From Raphanus sativus (lineage: Eukaryota; Streptophyta; Magnoliopsida; Brassicales; Brassicaceae): 64,000 nucleotides of DNA. Shown one piece after another: positions 46,637-59,216 of this stretch. Location of the stretch: the NCBI RefSeq assembly GCF_000801105.2, contig NC_079512.1, positions 25,933,848 to 25,997,847 on the forward strand, written 5' to 3'. A program made the position numbers and the translations under genes. Each line of letters opens with the position of its first letter. Position 1 is the stretch's first letter. The notes below the pieces were generated by a model. The model had not been told where the DNA came from. It worked only from the letters and a program-made list of their open reading frames with translations, and did no database searches.

Positions 46637-48142
46637 TGAAACTGGACTCAATGCCTTGAGTTGACATCGATCATAGATCAATATCAATCAAGCAAGTCCA
46701 GCACTGTTGAGTGTTAACAAATGAGATGGGTTTCAAGAAATCGCTATAACTAGTTCAATAAAAAGAAATCGTTATAGTTAGATGCTCTATAGGATTGTTT
46801 GGGCGAATGTATAGACCTATTTTTTTGAACGCCTAAACCAATTTTTTAGAAAATCGTTTTGTTTAAATCCCATTTGTTATCCTCAGCACCGTCTACACCA
46901 ATTTTTAAAACACTCATTCTAATGGATTGACCGAACCAATGAACATGACAAGGACAAGCAATAGGATAAGCTATTGAGGGGGGTGAACGAAAGAGCTAAC
47001 CTTTGTTAGACCTCCATGGATACAACATTAGAGTTGGATGATGAGCCAGCGTCATTGTGTCCTTTCTTGTGAGTATCCATGTCTCAGTACCGAAGGGAAT
47101 GAAGCAAACGATGTTGAAATTGGAGGCTGAGAGATGTAACTTATAGCTGTTCAAGGAAATATGATGACACGACATCTCTTATTTGAAGTAGTTTCCTATT
47201 CAAATTCATGTGGAAAACTTGAATAAGAACAGGGGGGCAGTTTCCATATTTCTCTTGTTAGGAAATGATTTCTATATTTCTCTTGGGTTTCCTATTCAAA
47301 TATTGAAGTAGTTTCCATATTTCTCTTGGGTTTGAAATGATTTCTCTGAGAGGATTGCTTTTTTTTGGTGGTGGGCAGGGGGGCATGAGCAAACTTGAAG
47401 CGAAGAGAAAGAGAGCGCATGTGTGCTTTGAAAGATCTTACCTCCCTATGTTACAGTCTAAGATACATTCTTGTGTTTTGGCATGTGTGGCTTTGAAATG
47501 GTTTCTCTGAGAGGATTGCTAGTTAAATTTATGAATGGTGACTACACAATTTGCGCTGATTAAATGACAAAACTCACCAGCATTTGGTTTATTCATAGAC
47601 AGTTTGGTGTAAACCACTAAGTATAAACAACATTACTCTTCAGTTAGAAAAGAAACTTGTTACTTTACTATAGACTTAAACGGGTATAATAAAGGTGGAT
47701 GGCGAATCTTAGACCACATGAAACTTATAGAACAAATCCCTAGGACTAGGATCCTCATAGACGGATCTAGGACAGGTATTAGTTAGAAGCACTAAGATAA
47801 TGTTTGAGCTAGTCTGGGACACTTTTATAAAGATTGAGGTAGTTCTAACACAAATGCTTAAAGGAAATCAAAATTTAGTAGGGGCACGTGACCCCGTTGG
47901 TACGTCCGCCACTCCATGTCAACACTGCCATGAAAAGAAAATCTACAACCCCGCTTCCTATGTTTCAAATATTAGATTTGCTTATCTATTTATCTTATTT
48001 ATTTAAATTTAGATACAATTTGTAAATTGGATAATCAAACTGAGATTTAAAAGATTACACGGGATTGGAGCTTAACGGAATCGTAATGAAGTTTAATAAA
48101 CTTATTTTGTCCAAAAATAAAAATAAAAATGGAAATTGCATC
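46637..48142. other. Intergenic region with short local repeats
   Basis: Contains repeated words such as tttctctgagaggattgct (about 47340 and 47502) and gtttccatatttctctt (about 47239 and 47308). Also holds, near 47640-47935, a stretch ending ggggcacgtgacc and gtccgccactcc that resembles the ends of non-autonomous hAT repeats. No gene is supported. Confidence 0.4.
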
Positions 48143-48150
48143 TAGTATAC

Positions 48151-49170
48151 TAGGGCTGGGCAAATTAACCGAACCCGAATTTAAATGGATATCCGATAGA
48201 ATCCGAAACTTTCAAAACCCCAAAAAAATCTTGTACCAAACATGATTTCAATTCCTGATATGTATCCAAAATACACTTAGATATATGAAACATCTAAATT
48301 ATTATCTATTACATAAAGATTGGTGGTTTTATAACATGGAAGTTTATGGTTGAAGATTGCGGTTGAAGTTGAATTTTTTATATTTTGGTTTTGTGTTCAT
48401 TGAACAATGCTTTTCATTTCATGAGAAACTGGTTTTCGTTTTATGTTTTCATTGATTTGGTTTTATTTCTATCGATAGATATGTTTACTTTTTCGTTTGA
48501 TTTTGAATGATCAAGGTTGATGTTCATTTTTTTTATTTTTAAATCAATCTTACTTATGTTTTGGTTACAAATTTATACAAATAAAATAATTTTTTTTTTA
48601 AAAAAACTGATTTTACTTATGTCTTGAAGATTGAAGTTTGAAAAGTTTGTGGTCGAAGGTTGAAGATGGTGCTTGCAATTGAAGTTTGAAGTTTTATTTA
48701 AGTTTTTGGTTTTTGATTTCATTAAATAATATATTTCTCATTTGGTTTTGGTTTTGACTTTAACTTTCTTTGAATTCTCTCATTTGTTTTGTTTTGTTTA
48801 TATCAACAAAGATGTTTGGCTTTCGTTTTAAATTGGTGTCGTTTTATAGTTGTTTTCTTTGGTCAGTGACAAAATTGATGCTTTTACTTACTTACTTGTA
48901 TTGTAAGTTACGATTTATTTAGATTTGTATTGGTTACATTTAGTATAAACGATATACTCAAGAACCGAAAATCCGTTTGAAACCTAAACCCGATAGTATT
49001 TTGGATTATACCAATATCAAAATAATTTACCAACCCCGATCCGAACCGAAGAGCACCCGGGACCGAAGTTTTAAATTATCCGAACGGAGCTGGTTTTCAG
49101 TAACCATGAAAACCCGAACCCGATTAAAATAAAACCGACTCCTGAATGGTATCCCGGTTGCCCAGCCCTA
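48151..49170. mobile_element. hAT-like non-autonomous element with TAGGGCTGGGCAA ends
   Basis: 1020-bp element with a perfect 13-bp terminal inverted repeat (TAGGGCTGGGCAA at 48151 and TTGCCCAGCCCTA ending 49170). Near-perfect 8-bp target duplications flank it (tagtatac / cagtatac). The sub-terminal regions are rich in ccgaac/cccgaa words; the middle is T-rich without coding potential. Confidence 0.8.
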
Positions 49171-49737
49171 CAGTATACATCAAAAAATAATAACTCACTA
49201 ACTTACCAAACAAAAACTTTCCTCTATCATTTATACATTATATACTATTTTTGTGCACAACATTATATACTATATTACCCTTTCTATTTACTTTTTTTTG
49301 CTTATTTCTTTCCCCTTCAATTTTATTTCTCAATAGTTTTTATTATATAATACATCAATTTCAAAAATCAACTGAAAAGAGTATAATCTTTTAATACGTA
49401 TAACTTGATTTGATTTTTTTTCAATCAGGTACAAATATAAATAAATAATTATTAAATTTTGCGTCACACTATATAGAACATACTGTCGTTCTATTCTATC
49501 CCTAGATATTTTCTTAACAATCAATAAAAAAATTCTTATAGTTTCTATCGTAAATCTATACTAATTTTGTACAACTTCTATACTTTTTAGAAAAATCAGA
49601 TTCTGAAATCTTAACATGTATTCTATCATTTAGAAGTGTTTTCTACACATAAATTTCATTCATTGATCAGTCTAATTTAATTTTATTTAAAAACTATATA
49701 TGGCTCTTATATTTTATAGTATAATATTATGTATTTA
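49171..49737. other. AT-rich spacer
   Basis: No gene, RNA or element ends recognised. Confidence 0.4.
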
Positions 49738-52341
49738 TCTCTATTATTAAAATAGAAGTACACTTTAAAAATAGCATTTAGTTTTAGTGTTATTTATCTC
49801 TATTATTAAAATAGAAGTACACTTTAAAAATAGCACTTAGTTTTAGTGTTATTTACAATGGCATATCATTGAGAATTTAATTGATTTTCCTATATAAATG
49901 CTTATCTTTTTCAATTTATTTAATGTGTTTTCCTAAAATTAATTGAGCTAAATATACTTTTCTTTCCAGTTTAATTAATATGTTTCCTAAAATTAATTGA
50001 GCTAAATTACAACAATTTTCATCTCTAAAATCATATCTTCAATTACATCGACAAATATGACTGCATATATTGTTATTGTTCATTATTATAATACGTCCAA
50101 CAACATTTTAAAAAAACTACTCACGTAACACAGAAAACTAAACCCATAACCAACATAGAGAATCAACTCGACCTATGCCATGAACACTGATGTACTTGCG
50201 AATAGAGATACCTAAAAGAATGTTGTCCGTGCATTGTACCTAAAAGAATGTTATATGTGATGTACCTGTGAATAGAGATAATTAAAATAAATAAAATCCA
50301 CAAACCGATCATCTAAACCTATCAATTTCCTAAACCATCCTATAGATTTTGGTTCATATAGGTAAATACATGATTTTTTTCAAATTCAAACCACATATAA
50401 AATTTAGCTTAACCTTCTAAATAAACCAAATCAATAAATACTCAATCAAAACACAATATCTTCTATTAATCAAAATAAAATATATTCAATGTTGTATCCA
50501 ATTTAGAACTGTATCCAAAATTTTCGCTAATTATAAGAATATATTTGATTCCTACGAAGTAGCCTATTTACTAAATAGAAAATTTTGGTTTGTATATCTT
50601 GCTTTTATTTTTTAAAATTTACATATAATTTTTTAAAATCATTGTATTATCTATAAACATGTATATCTAATTGATAGTTTTAATATAGCATCCTAATTCA
50701 TAGTTATTTATTTATATTTTTAACCTATAAAAATATTGTTTTCATATAGTTTATATAATTTTATAAATATATATATATGTCAAAAAATTTCTTTTGTTAT
50801 CGAATATTCATCATAAAATACATGGTTAACATGAAAAAAGAAAATTACAACAAGAAAACAATGTAATAGGATCAAATATTTAGATACATTTAGGATTAAC
50901 AAAAACCAAAAATTCATATACGCGGTATCAGGATCTAATCTTATACTATTAAGACCGAAACATTCTGAAAAAATCTATTTAAACAAGGTTGTTGGACACT
51001 TTCATTATTGTTATACACATATTACCTTAATTAATAAATCCCACTTAATTCAAACTAAGATTTTGTTGATAGCATAATAATGCTTCACGTCACGTGCCCT
51101 ATATATCACCCGACATTTGTGCCTTTAACTAACTTTTTTACACATCACAATATTTGAATGTATTATTATTCAATTCATACGTAAGAAAAAAATCAAAACA
51201 AGTTAATAATATACAATATACATATTGTCGATCTTATATAGATAATCGAACATAAAAATAGCAGTCGTGATACTATTACGTTAAATTAATATATTTAATT
51301 CAAAATATTTACAAAACCAAATTAGATAAAAACAATTTAGTAAACATTTTTTAAAACAAAATATATAAATTACATTAAATTAGTTTTTATGTCCCGGATC
51401 CGGATCCGGACCTATTATATATTTAAAATATAATTATATTTATATATGTATACCATATATAGTTTATATATAAAATAACTAAAATTGTAGTTTTATTAAA
51501 TTTCAATAATTTTTCAGTTTTATTTTTTAAATAATTTTAAATAGACTAAATAAATGGTTAATTACCTAATTTTTATTTATTCTTTTTTAAAGGTTCGGAT
51601 CCAGGTATCTACGGATATTTTTATTTTAGTCCGATATCCAAACCCCGGATACACGGTCCGTCCCACCCCTACCTAATAGGTTTGGATCTATTCAGATATG
51701 TAGGACCCAAAAGAGTCAAAACAACCCCATAAAAATGAAACAAAAATACCCAGAAATCAAACAAATATCCAAAAACTTTTAGATACCCCAAAATCTCAAA
51801 ATTTACCCGAATTTTTATCCGAGGAACCAAAAATCCAAATTTTTATTAAAATATCTGATATATATTTTAAAAATTGAAATTTTATCTGAAATCTGAAACT
51901 ATAATCGAAAACGTGAATCCAAAATTTACGAACAAATATTTTTATACTGAAAACATATCTGAAATATTCAAATATACATAATATACACAAAACATTTTGG
52001 GTACTTTGGATATCCGTACTCAAAGAGAGACCCATAGGTCCAAAAACAATCAAATATGTACCTTTCCCTGATACCAGATCCAAACATGTATTTCGTGTCA
52101 GTTTCGATTTATTTTTCCGGATTCAGATAAAGTTCTCTTAGCTAAGAGAGAGTTAAATAAAAGTGTACGTGTAAAATATCAAATAAACTAATTTATAAAT
52201 TGTTTAATTTTAAAAAAAAAATTTATTCGATATAATTGTTAGTAAAAAGGCATATAATTGGATAAAATTAGTAAACTAGCAACTAATTCATATCTAACTT
52301 TATTTATAACCAAAAACCCACGCTTTCGAATCAAAATCTAG
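49738..52341 (+). mobile_element. Helitron region with duplicated 5' end and a possible nested Helitron
   Basis: A Helitron-type 5' end (A|TCTCTATTATTAAAATAGAA) at 49738 is repeated in tandem 59 bp later (49797). A second 5'-end-like motif (A|TCTTATACTATTAAGACC) lies at 50939. One 3' end, CGAATCAAAATCTAG|T, terminates at 52341; its hairpin is degraded (cacgctttcgaa without the second arm). Either one 2.6-kb element or a 1.4-kb element (50939-52341) nested in or beside an older one is possible. The stretch 51390-51670 contains ccggatccggatccgg and ends gtcccacccctac, like the end of another hAT-type repeat. Confidence 0.5.
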
Positions 52342-53638
52342 TACTATATTAAAAGGCAGAACAATAGTCAAATGGTATAACAACCTTCTCTTATCGTGGG
52401 AAGGGTAAAAAATGAAGAAACAATAATTGTAGTTATTCACTTAGTTTTCTAATTATAGATGCTATATTCTTAATTATTATTGGAATTTGGAACTTGGTTA
52501 GTTCACGAATTCACCCAAATAAAAATCAATTCGAAGTTGCAACTTGCCGCATGTGGTCCTGTAGTTTAAAAAACAGCGATATATAGGGAAAACAATCTAT
52601 AAAGGTTGATATAAGCTATTCTCTCCGTATGCAAATAATGAAAATTTTGAAAAAAGAAGAGAGACAGATGAAGTTGTTCTGGTTTCAGAACATAGACAAA
52701 AAAATTGAAGATGCCATTTTGGGAAATTTGCCCTTATAACCACAGAAAAAAACACAAATCGAATATATAACCAAAAACACCCTTTCTCTCTTTGTCTCTC
52801 TATTTATCTCTCTAATTTTTTACTAAAAATCTAATTACTTTTTTTTGGTTATTGGGTAAATATTCCCCTATCTTTTTATGTGTTGTTTTATGATTAGTTT
52901 GGAGCATTGAGATTCTCTATTTAGAAAATGAGCATTGGACGTTTTTTTCAATCTTTTAACATTAAAATAACAAAAATAAAGAGAAAATATGAGAGAAGAT
53001 GTAGAAAAGTTAGAAATAATCTCTTTATAAAGAGACTTTCTTACAGTGGTAAGAGACTCAAAATACAAGTGTTAACTTCTAACTGATCTCATTTATTTTC
53101 TATTTAAACTTTAGTTACATAATAAAAGTATATTAATATTATATAGACAAAATGCACACTCAAGAAACTCTACCAATGTTGATGCTCTTACAGTTTTCAA
53201 TCTAAAATAATAATATTTTATGATAAAAGAATAATGAATTAAATTTTAATATATTTCTAAATTTTTAGCCATTACAAAACAAACAACTATTTTGTAGTTT
53301 TAGAAGTGTATCTTAAAGTTACTGCAAGATACTTTCCTCTCTTTTTATTAATTTCTTTTTTTTTCGTTTACTTCAAAAATATTCAGTGTAAAAGACCTTT
53401 TAGAGGTGCTCTGATAACCTTACATTATTATTTGTGATTAAAAGAAATTATTTAATTAAGTTATATTAAAATATACTATTAACTTATTTTGTATGTATTA
53501 TATTATTAAATATATTACTATATTTTGTTAGAAATTAAGTGCACATATTAAATGGTGGAGTTGTTCTAATATATTTATCCACTACATAACTCTTCGTATA
53601 GAAACGAACCAACTTTTTCTGGCTAAAAACGAACCAAC
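52342..53638. other. AT-rich intergenic DNA
   Basis: No gene. A stretch ending ccaatgttgatgctcttacag near 53193 resembles one end of a Harbinger/Tourist-like MITE; its partner end was not fixed. Confidence 0.4.
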
Positions 53639-53641
53639 TTA

Positions 53642-53890
53642 GAGCATCCGCATCAATAAACTCCATGGAAGATTCACAATTTTACTTTTTTAAAAAAAAA
53701 AATTCATTTGATTTAAAAAAAATTAACGGATAAATAGAGGACCGTTACGTGGCGAATCCGTGGCAAACCGAATTCATCCAAACGAACCCCAAACGAGACA
53801 AGTTCGTCATTGTTCATTATTATAATTTTTTTGTTGGGAAGTGTGAAAACTTCCCTATGAATCTCTCTTGAATCCTTGATGCAGATGCCC
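53642..53890. mobile_element. Tourist-like (PIF/Harbinger) MITE
   Basis: 249-bp element with ends GAGCATCCGCATCAA and TTGATGCAGATGCCC (imperfect inverted repeat), flanked on both sides by TTA, the three-base target duplication of the PIF/Harbinger group. Non-coding. Confidence 0.75.
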
Positions 53891-53907
53891 TTAGATATTT
53901 GTAAAAG

Positions 53908-54105
53908 TTATAGTATATAAAAGTTTATATAATACATCATAAGGCATGATGCACCCCATAGACTATCACCAACTATTGGTGTTGCTTGTTTCTTCTCTTG
54001 AGTCTTGAGTCTTGACTCTTGACTCTTGACCATGCATGCATCATCAAACTGATCAACAAAGACACGCGTGTCATCGATCATGGAGAATTGGAGACTTTTT
54101 GCCAC
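53908..54105 (-). other. Small unassigned ORF (65 aa), possible gene fragment
   Basis: Frame starting MAKSLQFSMIDDTRVFVDQF and continuing with an SQESRLKTQEKKQ stretch encoded by an imperfect tandem of gagtctt/gactctt. I do not recognise the product. Its position between the KH/CCCH relic and the MYB-CC gene is where AT5G06780-AT5G06790 relatives would lie, but similarity was not established. It could be a first exon or random. Confidence 0.25.
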
Positions 54106-54254
54106 GAGACAAAGGTGAAGCCTAAAACTTTTGTTATTGAGCTTAACAAATGTCTATGAGCCCATCAAAATAAAGAATCACAAAGCTTTATCCGGGCCTT
54201 GTTTAGTCTGAACGTAAAGTCCTCTGGTATAAAAGATTCAATTGAATCTCTCTT

Positions 54255-54560
54255 TTTTTTTTCACACTAAACGATTTCATTATAAAAGAAATAGATATTA
54301 CAGCCTAAGAAGGATCAAAGCAATCAGAATTGACAATACATAGGAAAGGACTACAACAAAGCAAAATGGTCCTTTAGCCATGAAGGGTAACCTGATGCAA
54401 TATATGATTGAAACAGATCCAACTTGATAACACTATTGGCAATTAGATAAGCTGGCAAAAGGGCATGATGAGACTGAGATTCGACTTTCCATGACCTGAA
54501 GGCTTGAAGCTTTGAAAGAAGAGATGAGGAGTAATATCTTAGGGAGGGCCAAGCTGATCG
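54255..54560 (-). mobile_element. 5'-truncated LINE 3' end
   Basis: On the minus strand a frame reads SYIASGYPSWLKDHFALL then stop, matching the end of the intact LINE ORF2 at 35.2 kb (SFIATGGPSWLQ). It is followed by a short 3' UTR ending GTTTAGTGTG and an A-run (+ strand T-run 54251-54262). Only the RNase H tail is left. A target duplication was not found. Confidence 0.65.
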
Positions 54561-54878
54561 GCAAGTATAAAAAGTGCCAAGTGTTGGCTTTCTTTAGTAA
54601 TATAGTGGAAATTTTTCTTATGTTGATTTCTGTGAAATTTTTCTAAACCACATTTGTTTTGAAATGGTACACAATAAAATGACGACCCTCCTTAAAAAAA
54701 TGAATAATTGAACTCGTCTGTATTCAATCAATCCATGGATCAGCTACACAAGTCATGAATCCAAAAATATATAAGGATTCAAAGAACCCCATTTAATAAA
54801 TTAAATGATCTTTTCTGGACAGATTGTTGGACATGGCATTATCAGTTTCTCTCAACAGCTGTTAAGAGTACATTGCAG

Positions 54879-55503
54879 TAGGGCTGGGCATAAAACCCGT
54901 AACCCAAAATCCGAACCGAACCCAAACCAAAAAACCCGATCCGAACCGAATCCGAATTCTAAAAAATATCCGAATGGATATTGTAGGGTGTTACAAAACA
55001 TATCCGAACCCGAAGTGTTATTAACCGAACCCGAATGGATAATCCGAAAAACCCGGAAACCCGAAAAACCCGAAAAATATCCGAACAAACCGATCTGAAT
55101 GTCTGAATTAATATATAATATAAATATTTAAAACATAAATATGTACTTCAAATATTCAATTTCATGTTTATTTCAACATGATATCTAACAATAAGTATCT
55201 AATTTTTTTTAAAAAATATCTTAAATACTCCATTATATATAAATAAGTATATACTTTTATGTTTTTCTATTGAATTTTAGATTTTACTTAGGGTATATCC
55301 GAACCGATCTGATATAACCCGAATCCGAATGATATATGGTTACTTCGGGTATTAACCGAACCGAACCGAAACCGATGTGTTATATCCGAACCCGAACCGA
55401 ACTTGTAGATTTACTAGAATGGGACATAGAAGGTGTTACAAAATAGAACCGAAATCCGAAAAACCAAACCGAACCCGAATGGGTACCCGAACGCCCAGGC
55501 CTA
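54879..55503. mobile_element. hAT-like non-autonomous element, CCGAACCCGAA-rich
   Basis: 625-bp element with ends TAGGGCTGGGC and GCCCAGGCCTA and a perfect 8-bp target duplication CATTGCAG (54871-54878 and 55504-55511). Same family as 48151-49170. Both flanks of its interior are degenerate tandem words of ccgaac/cccgaa/aaaaccc; no transposase. Confidence 0.85.
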
Positions 55504-55511
55504 CATTGCAG

Positions 55512-58069
55512 AAGAGGGGGACTCGGGTAAAACAAATTAAGCCCTAAACGGAGGTAACTTCTAAGCATATATGTGATTTCACTTGTGAGATTTACGAGTT
55601 GTTTGATCATATCGAGGTAATATTAAAGTGTTATCAGGATACTAGATATTTTATTTGTAAATTCCAGCTGCAGATCGTGATTTTAATATTTAAGATTAAA
55701 ATATTCTCTTGGAACTTTTTTTGTAGAACTTTTATATTGAGGTCAAATTTCTTCAAATACTGCCTTTAACAAAGTCTACCCGAATTTTTCCCTAGTGCCA
55801 ACAAAGAATAATATTTACGCGAATAGATAAAAATTTACCTCAATGCCGAACATTTAAAACGAAAATTATTGAATTAAGAAGTAGCAAATATCTGTGAGGT
55901 TGACACGCGTCAGGGGGGCCATCTGTGTGCCTGCCGAAGACGAATATAAACTTCAAATTATATAAAACAAGTTAAGAAATAAAATAAGTTAAAGACTTGT
56001 TTGAAGAAACGTAGTTAAATTAATAAAATAAAAAGTGGGAAGTGCAACTTGTAAGAACCTTATTGGCACTATTGGGCATTATTTTAACACGTAGGGAGAA
56101 TCTTACAGTTGTTCCACTGTTGCTATCTTTTTCATATTTAGTTATTAATTAGAGGTCCACCTTCTGTTATTTTCAATTACCAAACTTCTCATTTTTGGGG
56201 CTATGACTTCATTTCCTCTGTAGAAGAAATAGCCGCCTAAGGAAAATAATAATAAGAGAGTAAAATATGAGTAATATATAAGATATTATAAGAGATACTA
56301 AAATTATCAGCATGTATCTATAATAAGAGATATATTATTGCTCCTAGTATATAAAATCCAAAATTTGACAAGAAAGAATTACAGCATGTATCTGTAAATG
56401 TTCCTTTTCATGCCCTAACGTTTGACGGTTCCATCTAATTTTTTATCATTTCTTTATATATAAATCTTCTAATATAAACCAATCTCTAATATGTACTTAA
56501 TACTAATCTAAAATATTTAGCTGATTACGTCTATTTTTTCTTCTTTTGACACAACCACCTTCTGTTCAAAATAAACATTTAAATTCAGTAGAAAGGAAAA
56601 TTATTCATCGCATACAAATTCGCGAACTTATGTTTCCACTCGTAAAAAAATAATGTACTGTATAAAAATTTGTTTAGGTCAAATCCAGTATCAGTATAGC
56701 TTGAATGTTTTTTTTTTGGTAAACATGTTAAAATAGCTCGAATGTTTTCTTTGTACAGATAAATATTTGTTAACGACAACGCCTTCGTTAGGTTGATGCG
56801 TTCATGGAAAGCCAGCAACCAGAAATATTGATTATATAAAAAATTAATGCGTGAATGAAAGTGAATGTACGTTGAAAGATGGTACATATAATCGGTACCT
56901 TCATTTTAAAAGCTGTTAACAAAAAATTTGAATTAATCTAAAGTATAGAAAGGAACTCGATACTACCTATATTAATTTTTATTATTAATATATTTTGTTG
57001 TTTGGGTGCGGAATGTGGGTTGCCTCTAAAAAAACTTTTGGAAGTGGAGTTTTGAATCTCTCAATGGATTTTTATACTATATAAAACCTAATTGGCGCAT
57101 CTAACAACTATAAAAAAATATATGATTGTATATTCAAAAAAAAAATATATGATTTAGATGAAATTGAAAAGAAGATAACGAAGTTGCATTGGACCAAACA
57201 ATTTTTTTTTTGAAGATGGAGAGCCAATTTTATTGATCCTATCCAGAATAATTCGATATGTCTTTTCGACAGTCAATTTCATGCTCCTCAGAAAAATAAG
57301 TGTGAAATTTATGCGAGAATTGTCATTATAATTTATTAAGTAAAGATGCCTATGTAAAATATATTCTCCCATATCTTGGGTAGAACAAAATAAAATTTAT
57401 AGTAATTATTAATTTATATATATTCAGTGGTCCTAAGTGTATTCCAAACCCAATCAACCTTTAATTTTGACAAACGCAAATTTATTCTGATCCGGTTTTG
57501 AGTTATTAATAATTTAATATATAGTATTATATAGTAATTATATAGCAATATTTGTACCAATCAATGCGGGTGTGTTTAAATACAAATTTTAGGTTTCAAA
57601 CCGAGACATCTCTCCAAAAATTTGGTAATCATAGTATATAGCCAAATTATTTCCATTCAACTAAAATATTAAATTTAATATATATATATAACCTTTATTA
57701 ATTAATAATATATATATATTTATATTAAACCTTTATCAATTAATAATCTAAATAAACACTTAAATTGTGTTTTTGAAGGTGCATTAGTTTCATATCACAC
57801 ACCAACTATGGACCAAATGTATTCATGAATCAGATCGAATGTCATGTTAGAGACTAAACACTCAACTAGAACTAGATACCTATGAGCCTAAGCTCCCACA
57901 TATTTATTTTTGAGAAAACTTTTCCAAATTTTTTATAGTAATTAAAATTAAACTAGATATATATATATTAGCTAGACTTTTTAAGTCTAATATCGAATAT
58001 AGAATTTGGATTACCAATTTCTTTTAACACGGCTGATATCAAATCTTTTTACTTTTTTTGAAGATCAAA
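55512..58069. other. AT-rich intergenic DNA
   Basis: About 2.6 kb without a recognisable gene, RNA or complete element. Confidence 0.4.
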
Positions 58070-59216
58070 TCTAGTCTATTAAAATAGAGTCCTACTTTTT
58101 ATCTACCGTAGAAAGTTTTCATTTATATTTTGAGCCCTTTCAAAAATATATAGTTTATAACTAAATATGATTTTAGATAAGTGTAGATTAAGAAATATTC
58201 TCCATTCTTTTAGAAATTTTTAAGATAACAATACCCTAAACATAATGAGTATATAGATATTACCTATAATCACAACATCAAAATCTTTCACGTAAAAAAC
58301 ATTCTAATAGCTATATTTACTAATTTTAATACTATTAATTAAATAGCTATTGGATATAGAACATGTTCATTTAAAAATATTTACCAAACACTTTTATCAA
58401 ATCCACATTTTCGGAAAGCTATATTTTTAACTTTACAACATTAAAAATGTCTATATATATTTTGTCTAACTAATCTACTTTATTTAACTAAGTGTTTGAC
58501 TAGAAATGATTTTTATTTTAGGTTGTTGTTTTTGATCTTGTCTATAAAGAATTTTGGTCGTTAAAACTATAAAATATTATTTTAAATATAAAAGAATACT
58601 AATAATAAAAATTATAAGAACAGTAAATAATATTATTATTTTTTACAATAAATAGAAAGTTATGCAAAAAATAAAGAACAAATATATATAATATGGACCT
58701 AAAGTGATATAATATGGATCTCAAAATAATAAGAGAAACATAAAATGATTAATTTATCAAATGAATTTATGAAAAATTAATATAAACTAGAATAAGTATT
58801 TTAGTTCCTGTGGGAGAGAAAAAATATATGTTGATACTAAAAAAGTAAAATTAATTTTTATTCTCAAAACCATATAAATAAAATTTTAGACAAATAAATG
58901 AAAAAGAGAAATAGAAATGGCTTTGACAACAACCATTAAAATTATTTAAAAAAAACTGATTAGTAAAATAGATTTTAGAAAACTGTTTAATCTCATAAAG
59001 TCTCAATATTCCTAAGTTCAGTCAGATCCTAAATTTATTATAAAATTACATAGTTAACACAAAATAAAACACACAAAAAATTAAATTATTCTATTCAGAA
59101 ATAAATAAATTTTTCTCTGAAGTTATAAGATATCATAAAACCAAAAATAAAATTTAAAACATACACTATAAATATTAATAAAATAATTTCGCACATCTGC
59201 ACGGGTTTGAATCTAG
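58070..59216 (+). mobile_element. Non-autonomous Helitron
   Basis: Begins TCTAGTCTATTAAAATAGAG after an A and ends GCACGGGTTTGAATCTAG followed by T. Similar 5' words occur in the other Helitrons here. 1147 bp, AT-rich, non-coding. A clear 3' hairpin was not seen, so the call is moderate. Confidence 0.5.

Noticed and set aside
46960..47160. Short minus frame starting MDTHKKGHNDAGSSSNSN, and an alternative frame with ETWILTRKD
   Set aside because: Possibly a gene or retroelement scrap, but no family was recognised and the neighbouring exons were not found.
54805..55098. 97-residue frame with repeated KPEKPEKYP/NPNQKT words
   Set aside because: Translation of the ccgaac/aaaaccc word array of the hAT-like element; non-coding repeat.
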